A DNA stretch of 64,000 nucleotides, taken from contig JBBATK010000002.1 in assembly GCA_040398805.1 (NCBI GenBank), positions 62,001 to 126,000 on the forward strand, written 5' to 3'. The notes beneath the pieces are model-generated. The model made no database searches, was not told the DNA's origin, and saw nothing but the letters and a program-made list of their open reading frames with translations. Every line of letters begins with the position of its first letter. Positions within the stretch are counted from its first letter, which is position 1. Positions 44,621-53,443 of the stretch are shown here, piece by piece. A program made the position numbers and the translations under genes. The DNA comes from JBBATK01 sp040398805 (lineage in GTDB: Bacteria; Bacteroidota; Ignavibacteria; Kapaibacteriales; NICIL-2).

Positions 44621-47122
44621 ATGGCATCCTCTCCCAACGCCTCGTCATCCGGTTCCGAGAAGTATCAAGACCTTCTCTTCGTGGGACTCCTCGCGGTGCT
44701 CATCATCGGCTTTCTGGGAAAGGCGATCTTCGGTCCGGGCTTCAATGCTAGCGACAACATCGCGTCGGAGAGTTTTCAGACCTACCTGAAGGATGCATCG
44801 ACAAAGGGTGCATTCCCTCACTGGCTCCCGTACATCTTCAGCGGACTACCGAGCTATGCCGCGTTGCTCACGACCGGTGAGAGGAACTGGGACATATCAG
44901 CGTACATCGTCTCGAAAAGCTCATTCCTTTTTTCGTCCATTCTGGGCAGCGACACCGCGCGCATCAGTTTCTGGTACATCCTCTATGCCGCGGGTGTCTA
45001 TCTGCTCATGCGGTCCAAGAGGTTCGATCGGCCCGTGGCCTTCTTCAGCGCGGCCACTGCTGTCTTCTCCACGTGGGTAATCGCCTGGGTGATGATCGGA
45101 CACAACACCAAACCCATCGCCTTCGCCATGTTCCCGTACATCCTCATGTGTCTGGAACGCTTACGCGAGAAATGGTCACTGAGCTTCGCCGTCCTGCTTA
45201 CCATCGCCGTGCACACCATGGTGGAATCCACGCACTTGCAGATGGTGTTCTACGGAATCTGTGCTTTCGGACTGTACCTGCTGTTCGAACTCATCAGCCG
45301 TATCATGACAAAGAACGAGCCCATGGGTGTCGTGCGGGCTGCGGCTGTGCTTGCCGTTGCGGGGGCGCTCAGTTTCGGGATGGGTGCCGACAGGTTCCTG
45401 TCGACCATTGAATACACGCCCTACTCCACGCGCGGATCGGCTCCTATCGGGCAGCTCTCGGAGCAAGGAAAGCAGAAGGCGGCGAACAAACAGGATGCGA
45501 ATGGCGGTAACGACTACGACTATGCAACGAACTGGTCCTTTTCCCCCGAGGAGATGACCACCTTTTTCGTTCCGAACTATTACGGCTTCGGAAAGCTCAA
45601 ATACAAGGGTCCGCTCACGGATAATCGTGAAACCGTCGTCCCCACGTACTTCGGTCAGATGCCCTTCACCGATGCGGCGAACTACATGGGCCTGGCCGTC
45701 CTTTTCCTTGCCGGGTATGGCGCATGGAGGAACCGTAAGGACCTCTTCGCCTTGTATCTCATCACGGTATCCGTCTTCGCTCTGCTGCTCTCGTTCGGCA
45801 AGAACATGTCGTTCCTGTACGACATCTTCTATTATGCGGTGCCCTCGTTCAACAAGTTCCGAGCGCCCAGCATGGTGCTCGCCCTTCTCCAGTTCGCCGT
45901 GCCGCTCCTGGCGGCATACGGTATACGTTCCTTCAGCGAGGCCCGTGAGGAAAAGAATCCCAAGGCGAAAAAGGGTTCGCTCATCATGCTTGCCGCCTGC
46001 GGCGCCTTCCTAGTGTTGGGACTCATCGTACCGTCGATGATCGAAACTTCGTACCGCGAACAGGTGGAGAGCTCACGTGCCATGCAGTCGTACGGACCCG
46101 ATGTGAAAGCGGCCCTGAGCGAGTTCGTCTTCACCGAGATGAAAAGCGACTGGCGCGCCACGGGCTTCCTTGCGGTGGTGGCCGGACTGCTGGTATGGCT
46201 ATTCGTGGGCAAGAGGATCAATCATACGGTGTTTTACTCCGCCATCACGCTTGTATGCCTGGTGGACTTGTGGCGCGTGGATGTGCGCCCCATGGATATC
46301 CCGAAGAAACGCATCGAGTCCGACGTGTTCGCAAAGACGGACCTGATCGACTTCCTTACGGCCGATACCACCGTGTTCCGCATTGCGGACATGGATGTAC
46401 TGCCTGCGCCGAACGTCGCGGCCTACCACCGCCTGGAGAACATCCACGGGTATCACTCAGCGAAGCTACGCGTGTATCAGGATCTCATGGACGAAGCCGG
46501 CAATGGCGGCGGCTCCATCATCAATAATCCGTTGCTGTGGAACATGCTCAACGTGAAGTACATACTATCCGCACAGGACCTAGGCCCTGTGCAACCGGTA
46601 TTCGTCTCGTCGCAGAACAATGCGCGTGTCTATCTGAATCCGAGCTTCCGTCCGCGTGCCTATTTCGTCAATCATGCCGTCGTCGCATCGAAGATGGACA
46701 TTCTCCGTCATTTGAAACAACAGGACTTCAATGACATCGATACGGCCTATGTGGAACAAGAGTTGCCCTCAGCCATCGACACCATCGCCCCCGGAGCCCG
46801 TGTGGCACTCACCCAACGGGAGAACGAACGTCAGGTGTACACCGTCACCGCCACCGGTAACAATCTCGTGTTCTTCAGCGAGGTGTATTACCCTGTTTCC
46901 TGGAAAGCGTACATCGACGGAAAGGAGACACCCATCATCAAGACGAACTTCGCGTTCCGCGGTCTCATCGTTCCCAAGGGACAGCACACCGTGGAGTTCC
47001 GCTACGAGTCGCCGAAGTTCGAACAGGGAAAAACCATCAGCTTGGCGTGCAACCTCGTGGTCCTTCTCGCGGCTCTCGGTGCGGGCTTCATGGAATGGCG
47101 CTCCCGCCGTTCCGCATCATAA
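44621..47122 (+). CDS. YfhO family membrane protein
   Basis: An 833-residue polytopic membrane protein with about a dozen hydrophobic segments from residues 20 to 560 and a soluble extracytoplasmic C-terminal domain. Segments typical of the YfhO family include FPHWLPYIFSGLPSYA near residue 70, NYYGFGKLKYKG, YAVPSFNKFRAPSMVLALLQ, and the tail VFFSEVYYPVSWKAYIDGK with KTNFAFRGLIVPKGQHTVEF. The family is a GT-C-like fold linked in Gram-positives to glycosylation of teichoic acid or glycolipids, in which an undecaprenyl-linked sugar is the donor; here the substrate is unknown. A GTG/ATG-free upstream extension exists, but the ATG at 44621 fits the family start. The small gene and flippase follow. 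Confidence 0.92.
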   Translation: MASSPNASSSGSEKYQDLLFVGLLAVLIIGFLGKAIFGPGFNASDNIASESFQTYLKDASTKGAFPHWLPYIFSGLPSYAALLTTGERNWDISAYIVSKSSFLFSSILGSDTARISFWYILYAAGVYLLMRSKRFDRPVAFFSAATAVFSTWVIAWVMIGHNTKPIAFAMFPYILMCLERLREKWSLSFAVLLTIAVHTMVESTHLQMVFYGICAFGLYLLFELISRIMTKNEPMGVVRAAAVLAVAGALSFGMGADRFLSTIEYTPYSTRGSAPIGQLSEQGKQKAANKQDANGGNDYDYATNWSFSPEEMTTFFVPNYYGFGKLKYKGPLTDNRETVVPTYFGQMPFTDAANYMGLAVLFLAGYGAWRNRKDLFALYLITVSVFALLLSFGKNMSFLYDIFYYAVPSFNKFRAPSMVLALLQFAVPLLAAYGIRSFSEAREEKNPKAKKGSLIMLAACGAFLVLGLIVPSMIETSYREQVESSRAMQSYGPDVKAALSEFVFTEMKSDWRATGFLAVVAGLLVWLFVGKRINHTVFYSAITLVCLVDLWRVDVRPMDIPKKRIESDVFAKTDLIDFLTADTTVFRIADMDVLPAPNVAAYHRLENIHGYHSAKLRVYQDLMDEAGNGGGSIINNPLLWNMLNVKYILSAQDLGPVQPVFVSSQNNARVYLNPSFRPRAYFVNHAVVASKMDILRHLKQQDFNDIDTAYVEQELPSAIDTIAPGARVALTQRENERQVYTVTATGNNLVFFSEVYYPVSWKAYIDGKETPIIKTNFAFRGLIVPKGQHTVEFRYESPKFEQGKTISLACNLVVLLAALGAGFMEWRSRRSAS

Positions 47123-47133
47123 TCTTTGAAAGC

Positions 47134-47397
47134 ATGGATACGCAGACATCGGACGCATTCTATCTGTACACGCCGGAGAACCTGTTGGCGCAAGCCAAGC
47201 AGACTCCGCTGGAGAAGGGATATCATATCCTGGAGTTCTACGTGGACGCCCACGGTCAATTGGCGAAGACCGTTACCGGCAACCGTAGTCGCTACTACTA
47301 CTCTCCTTCCGGCGGCACCCTTCGTGACGAGAACATGAACATCGTGGCATACAGTGCGCGCTACGACAAGTTCAAGGGCATAGGCAAAGAGGAGTGA
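47134..47397 (+). CDS. Small orphan protein, 87 aa
   Basis: An 87-residue protein with no signal peptide or membrane segment. It is rich in Tyr and Lys, with a likely beta-meander (FYVDAHGQLAKTVTGNRSRYYY) and a charged C-terminus. I recognise no family. It starts 11 bases after the YfhO stop, and its stop (47395-47397) abuts the flippase start (47400), so it is embedded in an envelope operon. Codon use matches its neighbours and the reading frame is closed on both sides by genes, which supports a real gene. Confidence 0.7.
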   Translation: MDTQTSDAFYLYTPENLLAQAKQTPLEKGYHILEFYVDAHGQLAKTVTGNRSRYYYSPSGGTLRDENMNIVAYSARYDKFKGIGKEE

Positions 47398-47399
47398 CC

Positions 47400-48701
47400 A
47401 TGCGCGTACAGGACAATGTCGGCAAGATCTCTTGGACGGTTGCGGACAAGGTCCTGTTCATTGCGTACGGGTTCGTCGCCCTCCTGCAGATCAGGGTATT
47501 GCCGCCATCGGAAATCGGACTCTACTCGCTGCTCATCGGATTGCAGACGTGGATCTTCATCGTGAGCGACGGAGCTGCCCTTCAGGGCATCATCCAGTTC
47601 GGCATGAACAAGTCCGATCGCGCCGGCGTTCACACCGTAGCCCTGGTCACCCACATCCTTCTCACGCTCGGTATCTCGGCCGGCATCGCCCTCTGCGCGG
47701 GACCGCTGTCCCATATCTTCCACGAGCCGCGATTCGCCGACGTAGCACTTTGGCTGCCCGTGTTCTGCGTGCTCACCATTCCCCGCACCTTCTGCCTGAA
47801 GGTGCTGCTTCGCGACTCACAAATGAAGCAGGTGTTCTGGACGAACTTCGCGTGGTTCGGAACGATGACCGTGATGACTGCATGGATGATCTTGAATCAT
47901 TCGCTCACGGATTTCTCGGGCATGGCGACCATCTCCTGCGCCGGCATCGGTGTGAGCTCTTTGGTGTCCGTGATCCTCGCCTACAAGCTTGTCCCCCTCA
48001 CCCTTCGGAATATTCCCTCCTTGTCCGCCTATTATCGATTCGGCGTCGTACAGATAGGCATCGCGGGCGTCACGAACGCCGTGCGTCAGCTCGATATCCT
48101 TCTGCTGCAGTTCTCCTTCCACGACCTGAGCTTTCTGGGAATGTACTACAGTGCCAAGACCTTTTTCAGGGTGTTCGAGACAGGACTCGATGCATTGTTC
48201 AGCATCATTTATCCCACGGCGATCCGCTTGCTCCCCGAGAGGAAGGACGAGGAATTCACCGCAGTACTTACCAAAGGCGTCTCCTACCTGTTCCTCGCGT
48301 ATGTCGCTGCAGTCGTCGTTTTGGAACTTGGCGGAACGACGCTTCTGGTATCGATTCTCGGCGGCAAATACGTGAACGTGGCCGGGCAGTTCAACACCAT
48401 GGTCCTTGCCGCACTCTTCCTTCCGTTCGCGTCGCTCTATTCCGTGCTCCTGGCCGAAAACAGGAATGTCCTCATGCTCCTCTACGTATGCATAGGCACG
48501 GTGTGCGGCGCAGCGGTGTTCATACTCAGCGGAATGCTCCGGCAGCAGTGGATGTTCCCCTTGGGCATCGTGGTGTATAACGCCGTCGTGGCGATGCTTC
48601 TCTACGGAGCGGTGAAGAGCAGACTGGGCTTGCGCATATCCATGTTCTTCCGCGCGATACCGGATGTCCTCAATTACCTCCGTCACCGTCGTTCCGCATG
48701 A
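47400..48701 (+). CDS. Oligosaccharide flippase / polysaccharide biosynthesis protein (MOP superfamily)
   Basis: A 433-residue integral membrane protein with about 12 predicted helices. It has the polysaccharide-export (Wzx-like) signature near the N-terminus (KVLFIAYGFVALLQIRVLPPSEIGLYSLL) and a repeated helix-pair pattern (YYSAKTFFRVFETGLDALF, LSGMLRQQWMFPLGIVVYN). Such proteins flip undecaprenyl-linked sugars from the cytoplasmic to the periplasmic face. The ATG at 47400 follows GAGGAG; a GTG at 47394 is an alternative two codons upstream. It overlaps no neighbour. The YfhO-orphan-flippase order suggests assembly of a surface glycan. Confidence 0.9.
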   Translation: MRVQDNVGKISWTVADKVLFIAYGFVALLQIRVLPPSEIGLYSLLIGLQTWIFIVSDGAALQGIIQFGMNKSDRAGVHTVALVTHILLTLGISAGIALCAGPLSHIFHEPRFADVALWLPVFCVLTIPRTFCLKVLLRDSQMKQVFWTNFAWFGTMTVMTAWMILNHSLTDFSGMATISCAGIGVSSLVSVILAYKLVPLTLRNIPSLSAYYRFGVVQIGIAGVTNAVRQLDILLLQFSFHDLSFLGMYYSAKTFFRVFETGLDALFSIIYPTAIRLLPERKDEEFTAVLTKGVSYLFLAYVAAVVVLELGGTTLLVSILGGKYVNVAGQFNTMVLAALFLPFASLYSVLLAENRNVLMLLYVCIGTVCGAAVFILSGMLRQQWMFPLGIVVYNAVVAMLLYGAVKSRLGLRISMFFRAIPDVLNYLRHRRSA

Positions 48702-48727
48702 TCCGGGCATAGTGGCGTGGGCAGTGC

Positions 48728-49306
48728 CTACGCATGCCCCACCTTATCGAGCGGAACGCGCACCCGGTACGACTTCTTGAACTCCGTCGGTGTCATTCCC
48801 GTGACGCGCTTGAACTGATTGGACAAATGGTGAACGGAACTGTAACCCAATCGATGGGCTATCTCCCCCAAGCGCTGCTCATCGTACATCATGAGCTCTT
48901 TCACCCGCTCGATCTTCTGGTGGATCACGTACTTCTCCAGGGTCAACCCTTCCAACTGGGAGAACAGCGAACTCATGACCGCATAGTCGGTATGCAAGGC
49001 CGACCTGAGATACTCGGAAATGCGCACGGTGGCAAGTGTCTCTTCATCGCCGTTGTGCACCAGGTCGATAATGGCATGCTTGATGCTCTCTATCAACTGT
49101 CGACGCTTGTCATCGAGCAGTTCGAACCCTTCCTTCTCCAACTCCGCGCGTAGCCGCTCTCGTTGCTCGTCACTGATACCGCTATCGGTCCGCACCTCGC
49201 CAAGACGTATATCCGCAGGGATGATTCCCACGGACCGCACGATCTCATCGACGGCCCGGACGCATCGGGCGCAAACCATGTTCTTTATCGACAGGACGGT
49301 GTTCAT
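48728..49306 (-). CDS. AraC-family regulator with N-terminal HMA-like CxxC segment
   Basis: A 192-residue protein. Residues 3-40 (LSIKNMVCARCVRAVDEIV) read as a heavy-metal-associated ferredoxin-like strand-helix with a CxxC pair. Residues 95-188 are an AraC-type double helix-turn-helix (LGEIAHRLGYSSVHHLSNQF, RVTGMTPTEFKKS). Such fused proteins occur in Bacteroidota, often beside copper or other metal transport genes; none is near here. The CxxC could sense a metal ion or redox state and switch DNA binding (inference). The ATG at 49306 follows AAGGAG with six-base spacing. It is transcribed divergently from the DUF3108 gene, with 161 bases between, so it may regulate that gene. Confidence 0.88.
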   Translation of the reverse strand: MNTVLSIKNMVCARCVRAVDEIVRSVGIIPADIRLGEVRTDSGISDEQRERLRAELEKEGFELLDDKRRQLIESIKHAIIDLVHNGDEETLATVRISEYLRSALHTDYAVMSSLFSQLEGLTLEKYVIHQKIERVKELMMYDEQRLGEIAHRLGYSSVHHLSNQFKRVTGMTPTEFKKSYRVRVPLDKVGHA

Positions 49307-49467
49307 ACGTACTCCTTGGGCATCGGACTCACAAACGGCCACCGTCGGTAGGACGCAGACCGTGGCGATGCATTGCGTAAATTCTGGCGTGGGCGTCCCT
49401 CGCGACACCGGACGAAACGTTTTGCCCGGCGCCGACGTCCAATCGCCGGACCAATCACGTGCCTATC

Positions 49468-50271
49468 ATGCAACGACGCGCCTGTCTTCTCCTGTGTTTT
49501 CCGCTTGCCTTGTTCGCCACGGGCTTCATGCCGCAAGGCGAAGAATCGGAGATCGGTCGGTATGTGAAGAACGACGCCTTCGGATTCGGCGAGCATCTGG
49601 AGTACAGAGTAGGGTACAAGTTCATCACCGCGGGAACCGCAAGCTTCGATATCCTGCCGAAACCGGTGATGAAGAACGGACGTCCCTGCTACGATATCCG
49701 TTTCGTGGTACGTTCACTGGAAAGTCTCGACTGGCTGTATCGGGTGCGCGACGAGTATCGCACCGTGATGGATGCCGCCGGGCTGTTCCCATGGGAGTTC
49801 CATCAGCGTCTTCGCGAGGGCGGCTATCGGAGGGATTTTTCTGCGACACTGGACCAAGTGAATCACGTTGCGCGCACCACCGACGGTGACTTTCCCATTA
49901 CGCCCTATATCCATGACGTGGTCTCGGCCCTGTATTTCGTCCGCACGCAAAACCTCCGCTCCTTCAAGAACGGCGCCGTGCTTCCCTTGCGGAACTTCTT
50001 CAACAAGGATTGTCATGACCTGGGAGTGCGCATTCTCGGACGTCAGACCGTGGAAGTGAGTGCGGGTACGTTCACCTGCATCGTCGTCGAGCCGCTCGTG
50101 AAAGAAGGCGGCTTGTTCAAGTCGGACGGACGCATCCTTATCTGGCTTACCGACGACGATCGCAAAGTGCCCGTGAAAGTGAGCAGCAAGATCCCCATCG
50201 GCAGTATCGATGCCGAGCTCACGGGGTATTCGGGTCTGCGCGGACCCATCACGTCGAAAAAAGAGAATTGA
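49468..50271 (+). CDS. DUF3108 domain-containing exported protein
   Basis: A 267-residue protein with a signal peptide (MQRRACLLLCFPLALFATGF, mature near MPQGEE). The body matches DUF3108: GEHLEYRVGYKFITAGTASF, RYDIRFVVRSLESLDWLYRVRDEY-like text, HDVVSALYFVRTQNL, and LIWLTDDDRKVPVKVSSKIPIGSIDAELTGY. Proteins of this family are predicted beta-sandwich lipid- or wall-associated factors of unknown function. The ATG at 49468 begins the signal peptide; a GTG nine bases earlier is possible. The LolA-like gene follows after 10 bases, and the spacing suggests one transcript. Confidence 0.9.
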   Translation: MQRRACLLLCFPLALFATGFMPQGEESEIGRYVKNDAFGFGEHLEYRVGYKFITAGTASFDILPKPVMKNGRPCYDIRFVVRSLESLDWLYRVRDEYRTVMDAAGLFPWEFHQRLREGGYRRDFSATLDQVNHVARTTDGDFPITPYIHDVVSALYFVRTQNLRSFKNGAVLPLRNFFNKDCHDLGVRILGRQTVEVSAGTFTCIVVEPLVKEGGLFKSDGRILIWLTDDDRKVPVKVSSKIPIGSIDAELTGYSGLRGPITSKKEN

Positions 50272-50281
50272 CCGTAAACCC

Positions 50282-50902
50282 ATGAAGACACTCTTCGCAT
50301 TCCTCGCAACCGTCCTCCTTCTTCCTGTCCCGGCCCGTGCTCAAGACGACGCCGCGAGCATCCATACGTACTGGGCCGACCGACTCCGAGCGGCGACGTC
50401 GCTGCAGGTGACCGCGCGCTCCTCAATGATGGGCGACAAACGTCTCAGCATTCTTGCCGCACGCTCGCACAAGTACCGCATCGAGATGAGCGACCGCATC
50501 GTGGTGTGCGACGGTTCGACGGTGTGGAACTATTCGGTGACGAGGAACTCCGTCGTCGTCTCCCGTTTCAAGCAGAACATCTCTGCCATGTCGGTGGAAA
50601 CCCTGCTTCTCGACGTCCTTACCGCCTACAAACCCGTATCGTTGAAGAATCGCAATGCGAGCGCGGGTGGCAGTCAGTTCGTACTTCGCCTGGAGCCCTC
50701 ACGCGAGGAGAAATTCGGCGTGCGTGCCATGGAAATCACCCTCGACAGGACTTCCAAACGCTTTCGTGCCATCGAGGTGACCCTGGCCCAAGGCACCCAA
50801 TCCTGGTCGGTGGAATCCATGAATCTGAACGTGCCCCTGCCGAAAACCGCCTTCATGTTCAAGAAACCGAAGAATTGCGAAGTCATTACCATGACCGAGT
50901 AA
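50282..50902 (+). CDS. LolA-like outer-membrane lipoprotein carrier protein
   Basis: A 206-residue exported protein with a signal peptide (MKTLFAFLATVLLLPVPARA, mature from QDDAAS) and a LolA/LolB-type half-barrel signature. The key strands are SSMMGDKRLSILAARSHKYRIEMSDRIVVCDGSTVWNYSV (the motif centre is VCDGSTVWNYSVTRNSVVVS) and then FVLRLEPSREEKFGVRAMEI. LolA carries lipoproteins from the inner to the outer membrane. Whether this is the main LolA or a paralogue used with the DUF3108 protein is not clear. It is co-transcribed with the DUF3108 gene. The GT2 fusion begins 155 bases downstream. Confidence 0.85.
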   Translation: MKTLFAFLATVLLLPVPARAQDDAASIHTYWADRLRAATSLQVTARSSMMGDKRLSILAARSHKYRIEMSDRIVVCDGSTVWNYSVTRNSVVVSRFKQNISAMSVETLLLDVLTAYKPVSLKNRNASAGGSQFVLRLEPSREEKFGVRAMEITLDRTSKRFRAIEVTLAQGTQSWSVESMNLNVPLPKTAFMFKKPKNCEVITMTE

Positions 50903-51057
50903 GAAGCGTCGCGTGCCCGTGGCGTCGCATCCCGATTCCTGCGATTGGCAAGGTATTTGCTCCTTTGGACGAAAGACGACGGCATAATCCGGATCGTGGC
51001 GTCGTGCCGCGTTCCCGCGGCCGTCGGTGGATGATGGTGATACCAAGGATGGTTCGA

Positions 51058-53421
51058 ATGAGCAATCTCCGTGAAAAGGCGTCCGTTTCCGTTTGTATGA
51101 TCGTGAGGAATGAAGAAGCGATGCTTCTTGATTGCCTTGCATCCGTGCGTCCGATAGCAACGGAGATCATCGTCGTCGACACGGGTAGCACGGATGGCAC
51201 ACGCGCCATCGCCGAATCCTTCGGCGCCACGGTCCTTACCGTGCCGTGGGAGAACGACTTCGCCAAAGCGCGGAACGTGGCGCTCGCGCATGCATCAGGT
51301 GCCTGGATATTGTCCATCGACGCCGATGAGCGCTTGGAGAATCCCGAGACGTTCCTCTCCCTCGTCTCCTCCGCACCGGATGATGTGTACGGTTACCTTA
51401 CGGATGTCGTCTCCATCAGCACGACGGGTTCCACGACAACCCGCTTCGTGTCTCAACTTCTCCGGCTCTTCCGCAATGACGCGCGCATCCGATTCTATGG
51501 GATCATCCACGAGCAGGTGCTGGAGTGCCTCGCCTCGCATGACCTGCGCTTCGAGCCCTCAGGCGTCGAGCTCTTGCACCTGGGGTACGACCTTCCTCCG
51601 GACATGATGCGGGCGAAGCAGTTACGGAACATCGCCCTGCTCAATGAAGCAGTGAGCGCCCAGCCGCAGGATGCGTACCTGGTGCATCAACGGGCGCGGA
51701 CGCATCTTGCACTGAACAACCTCGAGGAAGCCGAACGGGATACGAAGATTGCGCTGACACTGGCGAAAAACGGTGGGGTGGTGCGACCGCAGACCCTGAA
51801 CTATGGAGCCATCATCGCTTATCGTCAGGGCGACTATTCGTCAGCTATCGAACGTGCCAAGGAGTCGCTTGCCCTTGTTCCGCTCCAAGCCTACACCGCA
51901 TACATCCTCGGCGAAACGTACACCGCGCTCGGTCAGTTCGCCCAGGCCTATCAGGCATACTCCGATGTGGTCGCGGCGCAGAGGATCAACGATGTCAAAG
52001 CGCGAATCGTGGGAGCGATGACCGTGCCGGAATCAGATGTGGCATATGCATGCGGACGTTCGTTAATAGGTATGGGCAAGCATGCGGAAGCGAAGCGGTT
52101 CTTCGAGATCGGTCTCACCGCGAACCCGCAGAGTGACGCGTGTCTGGTGGGACTGGCCAATTGCGCATACCATGCAAAGGACTACGATACCGCCTGCCGA
52201 CACCTTCTGTCAGCAAAAGACCTCGCACCGCGGCGCACCGACATCGGCGTGTTTCTCGAGCAGGTGCGTAATGCGCAGACGGAAGAGTATCTACGGACAT
52301 TCACGAGCGGCATGAGCAAGACCCCGGAATCGTCCCATCCTGCATCAGAGCAATCGCATCAATCCACACCGGTCCCTTCTGCCATGAAACCATTCCTTTC
52401 CCTGTGCATGATCGTCAAGAACGAGGAGCACACCCTGCGTGCATGTCTTGAATCCGTTCGCGGAGCCGTCGATGAGATCGTCATCATCGATACGGGATCG
52501 ACCGATACCACGGTGGCCATCGCACGGGAATTCAATGCTGTCATCGGTCATTTCGAGTGGATCGGCGATTTCGCGGCGGCGCGCAACGAGGCACTGAAAC
52601 TCTGCACGGGAGAATGGATACTGTATCTGGATGCGGATGAACGTCTGACCGACGAATCACGTCCGGGCCTCGCCACCCTCCTGCGTTCCCTGCCGTCCAC
52701 CGCCGGTGCAGCCATGTGCACCATCATCAGTCCGCATCGTCAGGCGGACGATTCGACGGAAGTCCACCGTGGCGGCTATCCGCGCATCTTCCGCAACTAC
52801 GGATATCCGCGGGTCCGGTTCCAAGGCCGCGTCCATGAGCAGATCACGCCCTCCATCCTCGAGTGCGGCGGCGCAGTGGTGAATACCGACATCACCATCC
52901 TTCATACAGGATACGATATCGACCGCGAGGAAATGGAACGGAAGGTACAGCGTAACTATGAGCTGCTCATCAAGCACGTCCAGGAAGAACCGCTCAACGC
53001 CTACGCATGGTTCCAATTGGGTCAGACGCTTGGTCGTATGAATGTTGCCGACAAGGCCGAGGAGGCCTTGCGCTTCGCTCTCGAGATCGGGACGTTATCC
53101 AAGCCCATCGCGGCTACGGCCGCTGCGACGCTCGCGCATATCTGTGGCACGCAGTCGCGCTACGAAGACGCTCTCATGTGGTCGGAACGGTCTCTCGGCT
53201 TCGTGCCGAACCAGGCGATGGCATTGAACTATCGGGCGTATTCGCTCCTGCATCTTCATCGCTTGGACGAAGCCGAGGAGGCGTTCCATGCGTTGCAACG
53301 CCTGCTTGCCGACTCATCCCTGCTGCCCGATACGGGCTACGAAGTACACATCGGCCCGGAGATCATCAACAACGGTCTGAGCCGTATCAAGGAACTGCGT
53401 GCCGGCCATGCCATAGCGTAA
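51058..53421 (+). CDS. Tandem (GT2-TPR)x2 glycosyltransferase
   Basis: A 787-residue protein with two copies of the same module. Copy 1 has a GT-A domain at residues 7-110 (VCMIVRNEEAMLLDCLASV, VDTGSTDGT, LSIDADERLE) and TPR-like repeats at about 190-420. Copy 2 has a GT-A domain at 443-545 (LCMIVKNEEHTLRACLESV, IDTGSTDTT, LYLDADERLT) and TPR repeats at about 640-770. The DxD-like motif is intact in both. This subtype is akin to the beta-1,4-glucosyltransferase/SunS group. It probably adds hexoses to a lipid or protein carrier (inference). The ATG at 51058 is chosen; other in-frame ATGs lie at 51049, 51034 and 51031. An ATG at 52384 at the copy boundary suggests fusion of two genes. Confidence 0.9.
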   Translation: MSNLREKASVSVCMIVRNEEAMLLDCLASVRPIATEIIVVDTGSTDGTRAIAESFGATVLTVPWENDFAKARNVALAHASGAWILSIDADERLENPETFLSLVSSAPDDVYGYLTDVVSISTTGSTTTRFVSQLLRLFRNDARIRFYGIIHEQVLECLASHDLRFEPSGVELLHLGYDLPPDMMRAKQLRNIALLNEAVSAQPQDAYLVHQRARTHLALNNLEEAERDTKIALTLAKNGGVVRPQTLNYGAIIAYRQGDYSSAIERAKESLALVPLQAYTAYILGETYTALGQFAQAYQAYSDVVAAQRINDVKARIVGAMTVPESDVAYACGRSLIGMGKHAEAKRFFEIGLTANPQSDACLVGLANCAYHAKDYDTACRHLLSAKDLAPRRTDIGVFLEQVRNAQTEEYLRTFTSGMSKTPESSHPASEQSHQSTPVPSAMKPFLSLCMIVKNEEHTLRACLESVRGAVDEIVIIDTGSTDTTVAIAREFNAVIGHFEWIGDFAAARNEALKLCTGEWILYLDADERLTDESRPGLATLLRSLPSTAGAAMCTIISPHRQADDSTEVHRGGYPRIFRNYGYPRVRFQGRVHEQITPSILECGGAVVNTDITILHTGYDIDREEMERKVQRNYELLIKHVQEEPLNAYAWFQLGQTLGRMNVADKAEEALRFALEIGTLSKPIAATAAATLAHICGTQSRYEDALMWSERSLGFVPNQAMALNYRAYSLLHLHRLDEAEEAFHALQRLLADSSLLPDTGYEVHIGPEIINNGLSRIKELRAGHAIA

Positions 53422-53443
53422 GCACGCGTTTCGGGCACACGCC

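Noticed and set aside
47432..48580. 382-codon frame within the flippase gene
   Set aside because: Arg/His-rich out-of-frame translation of a well-supported gene.
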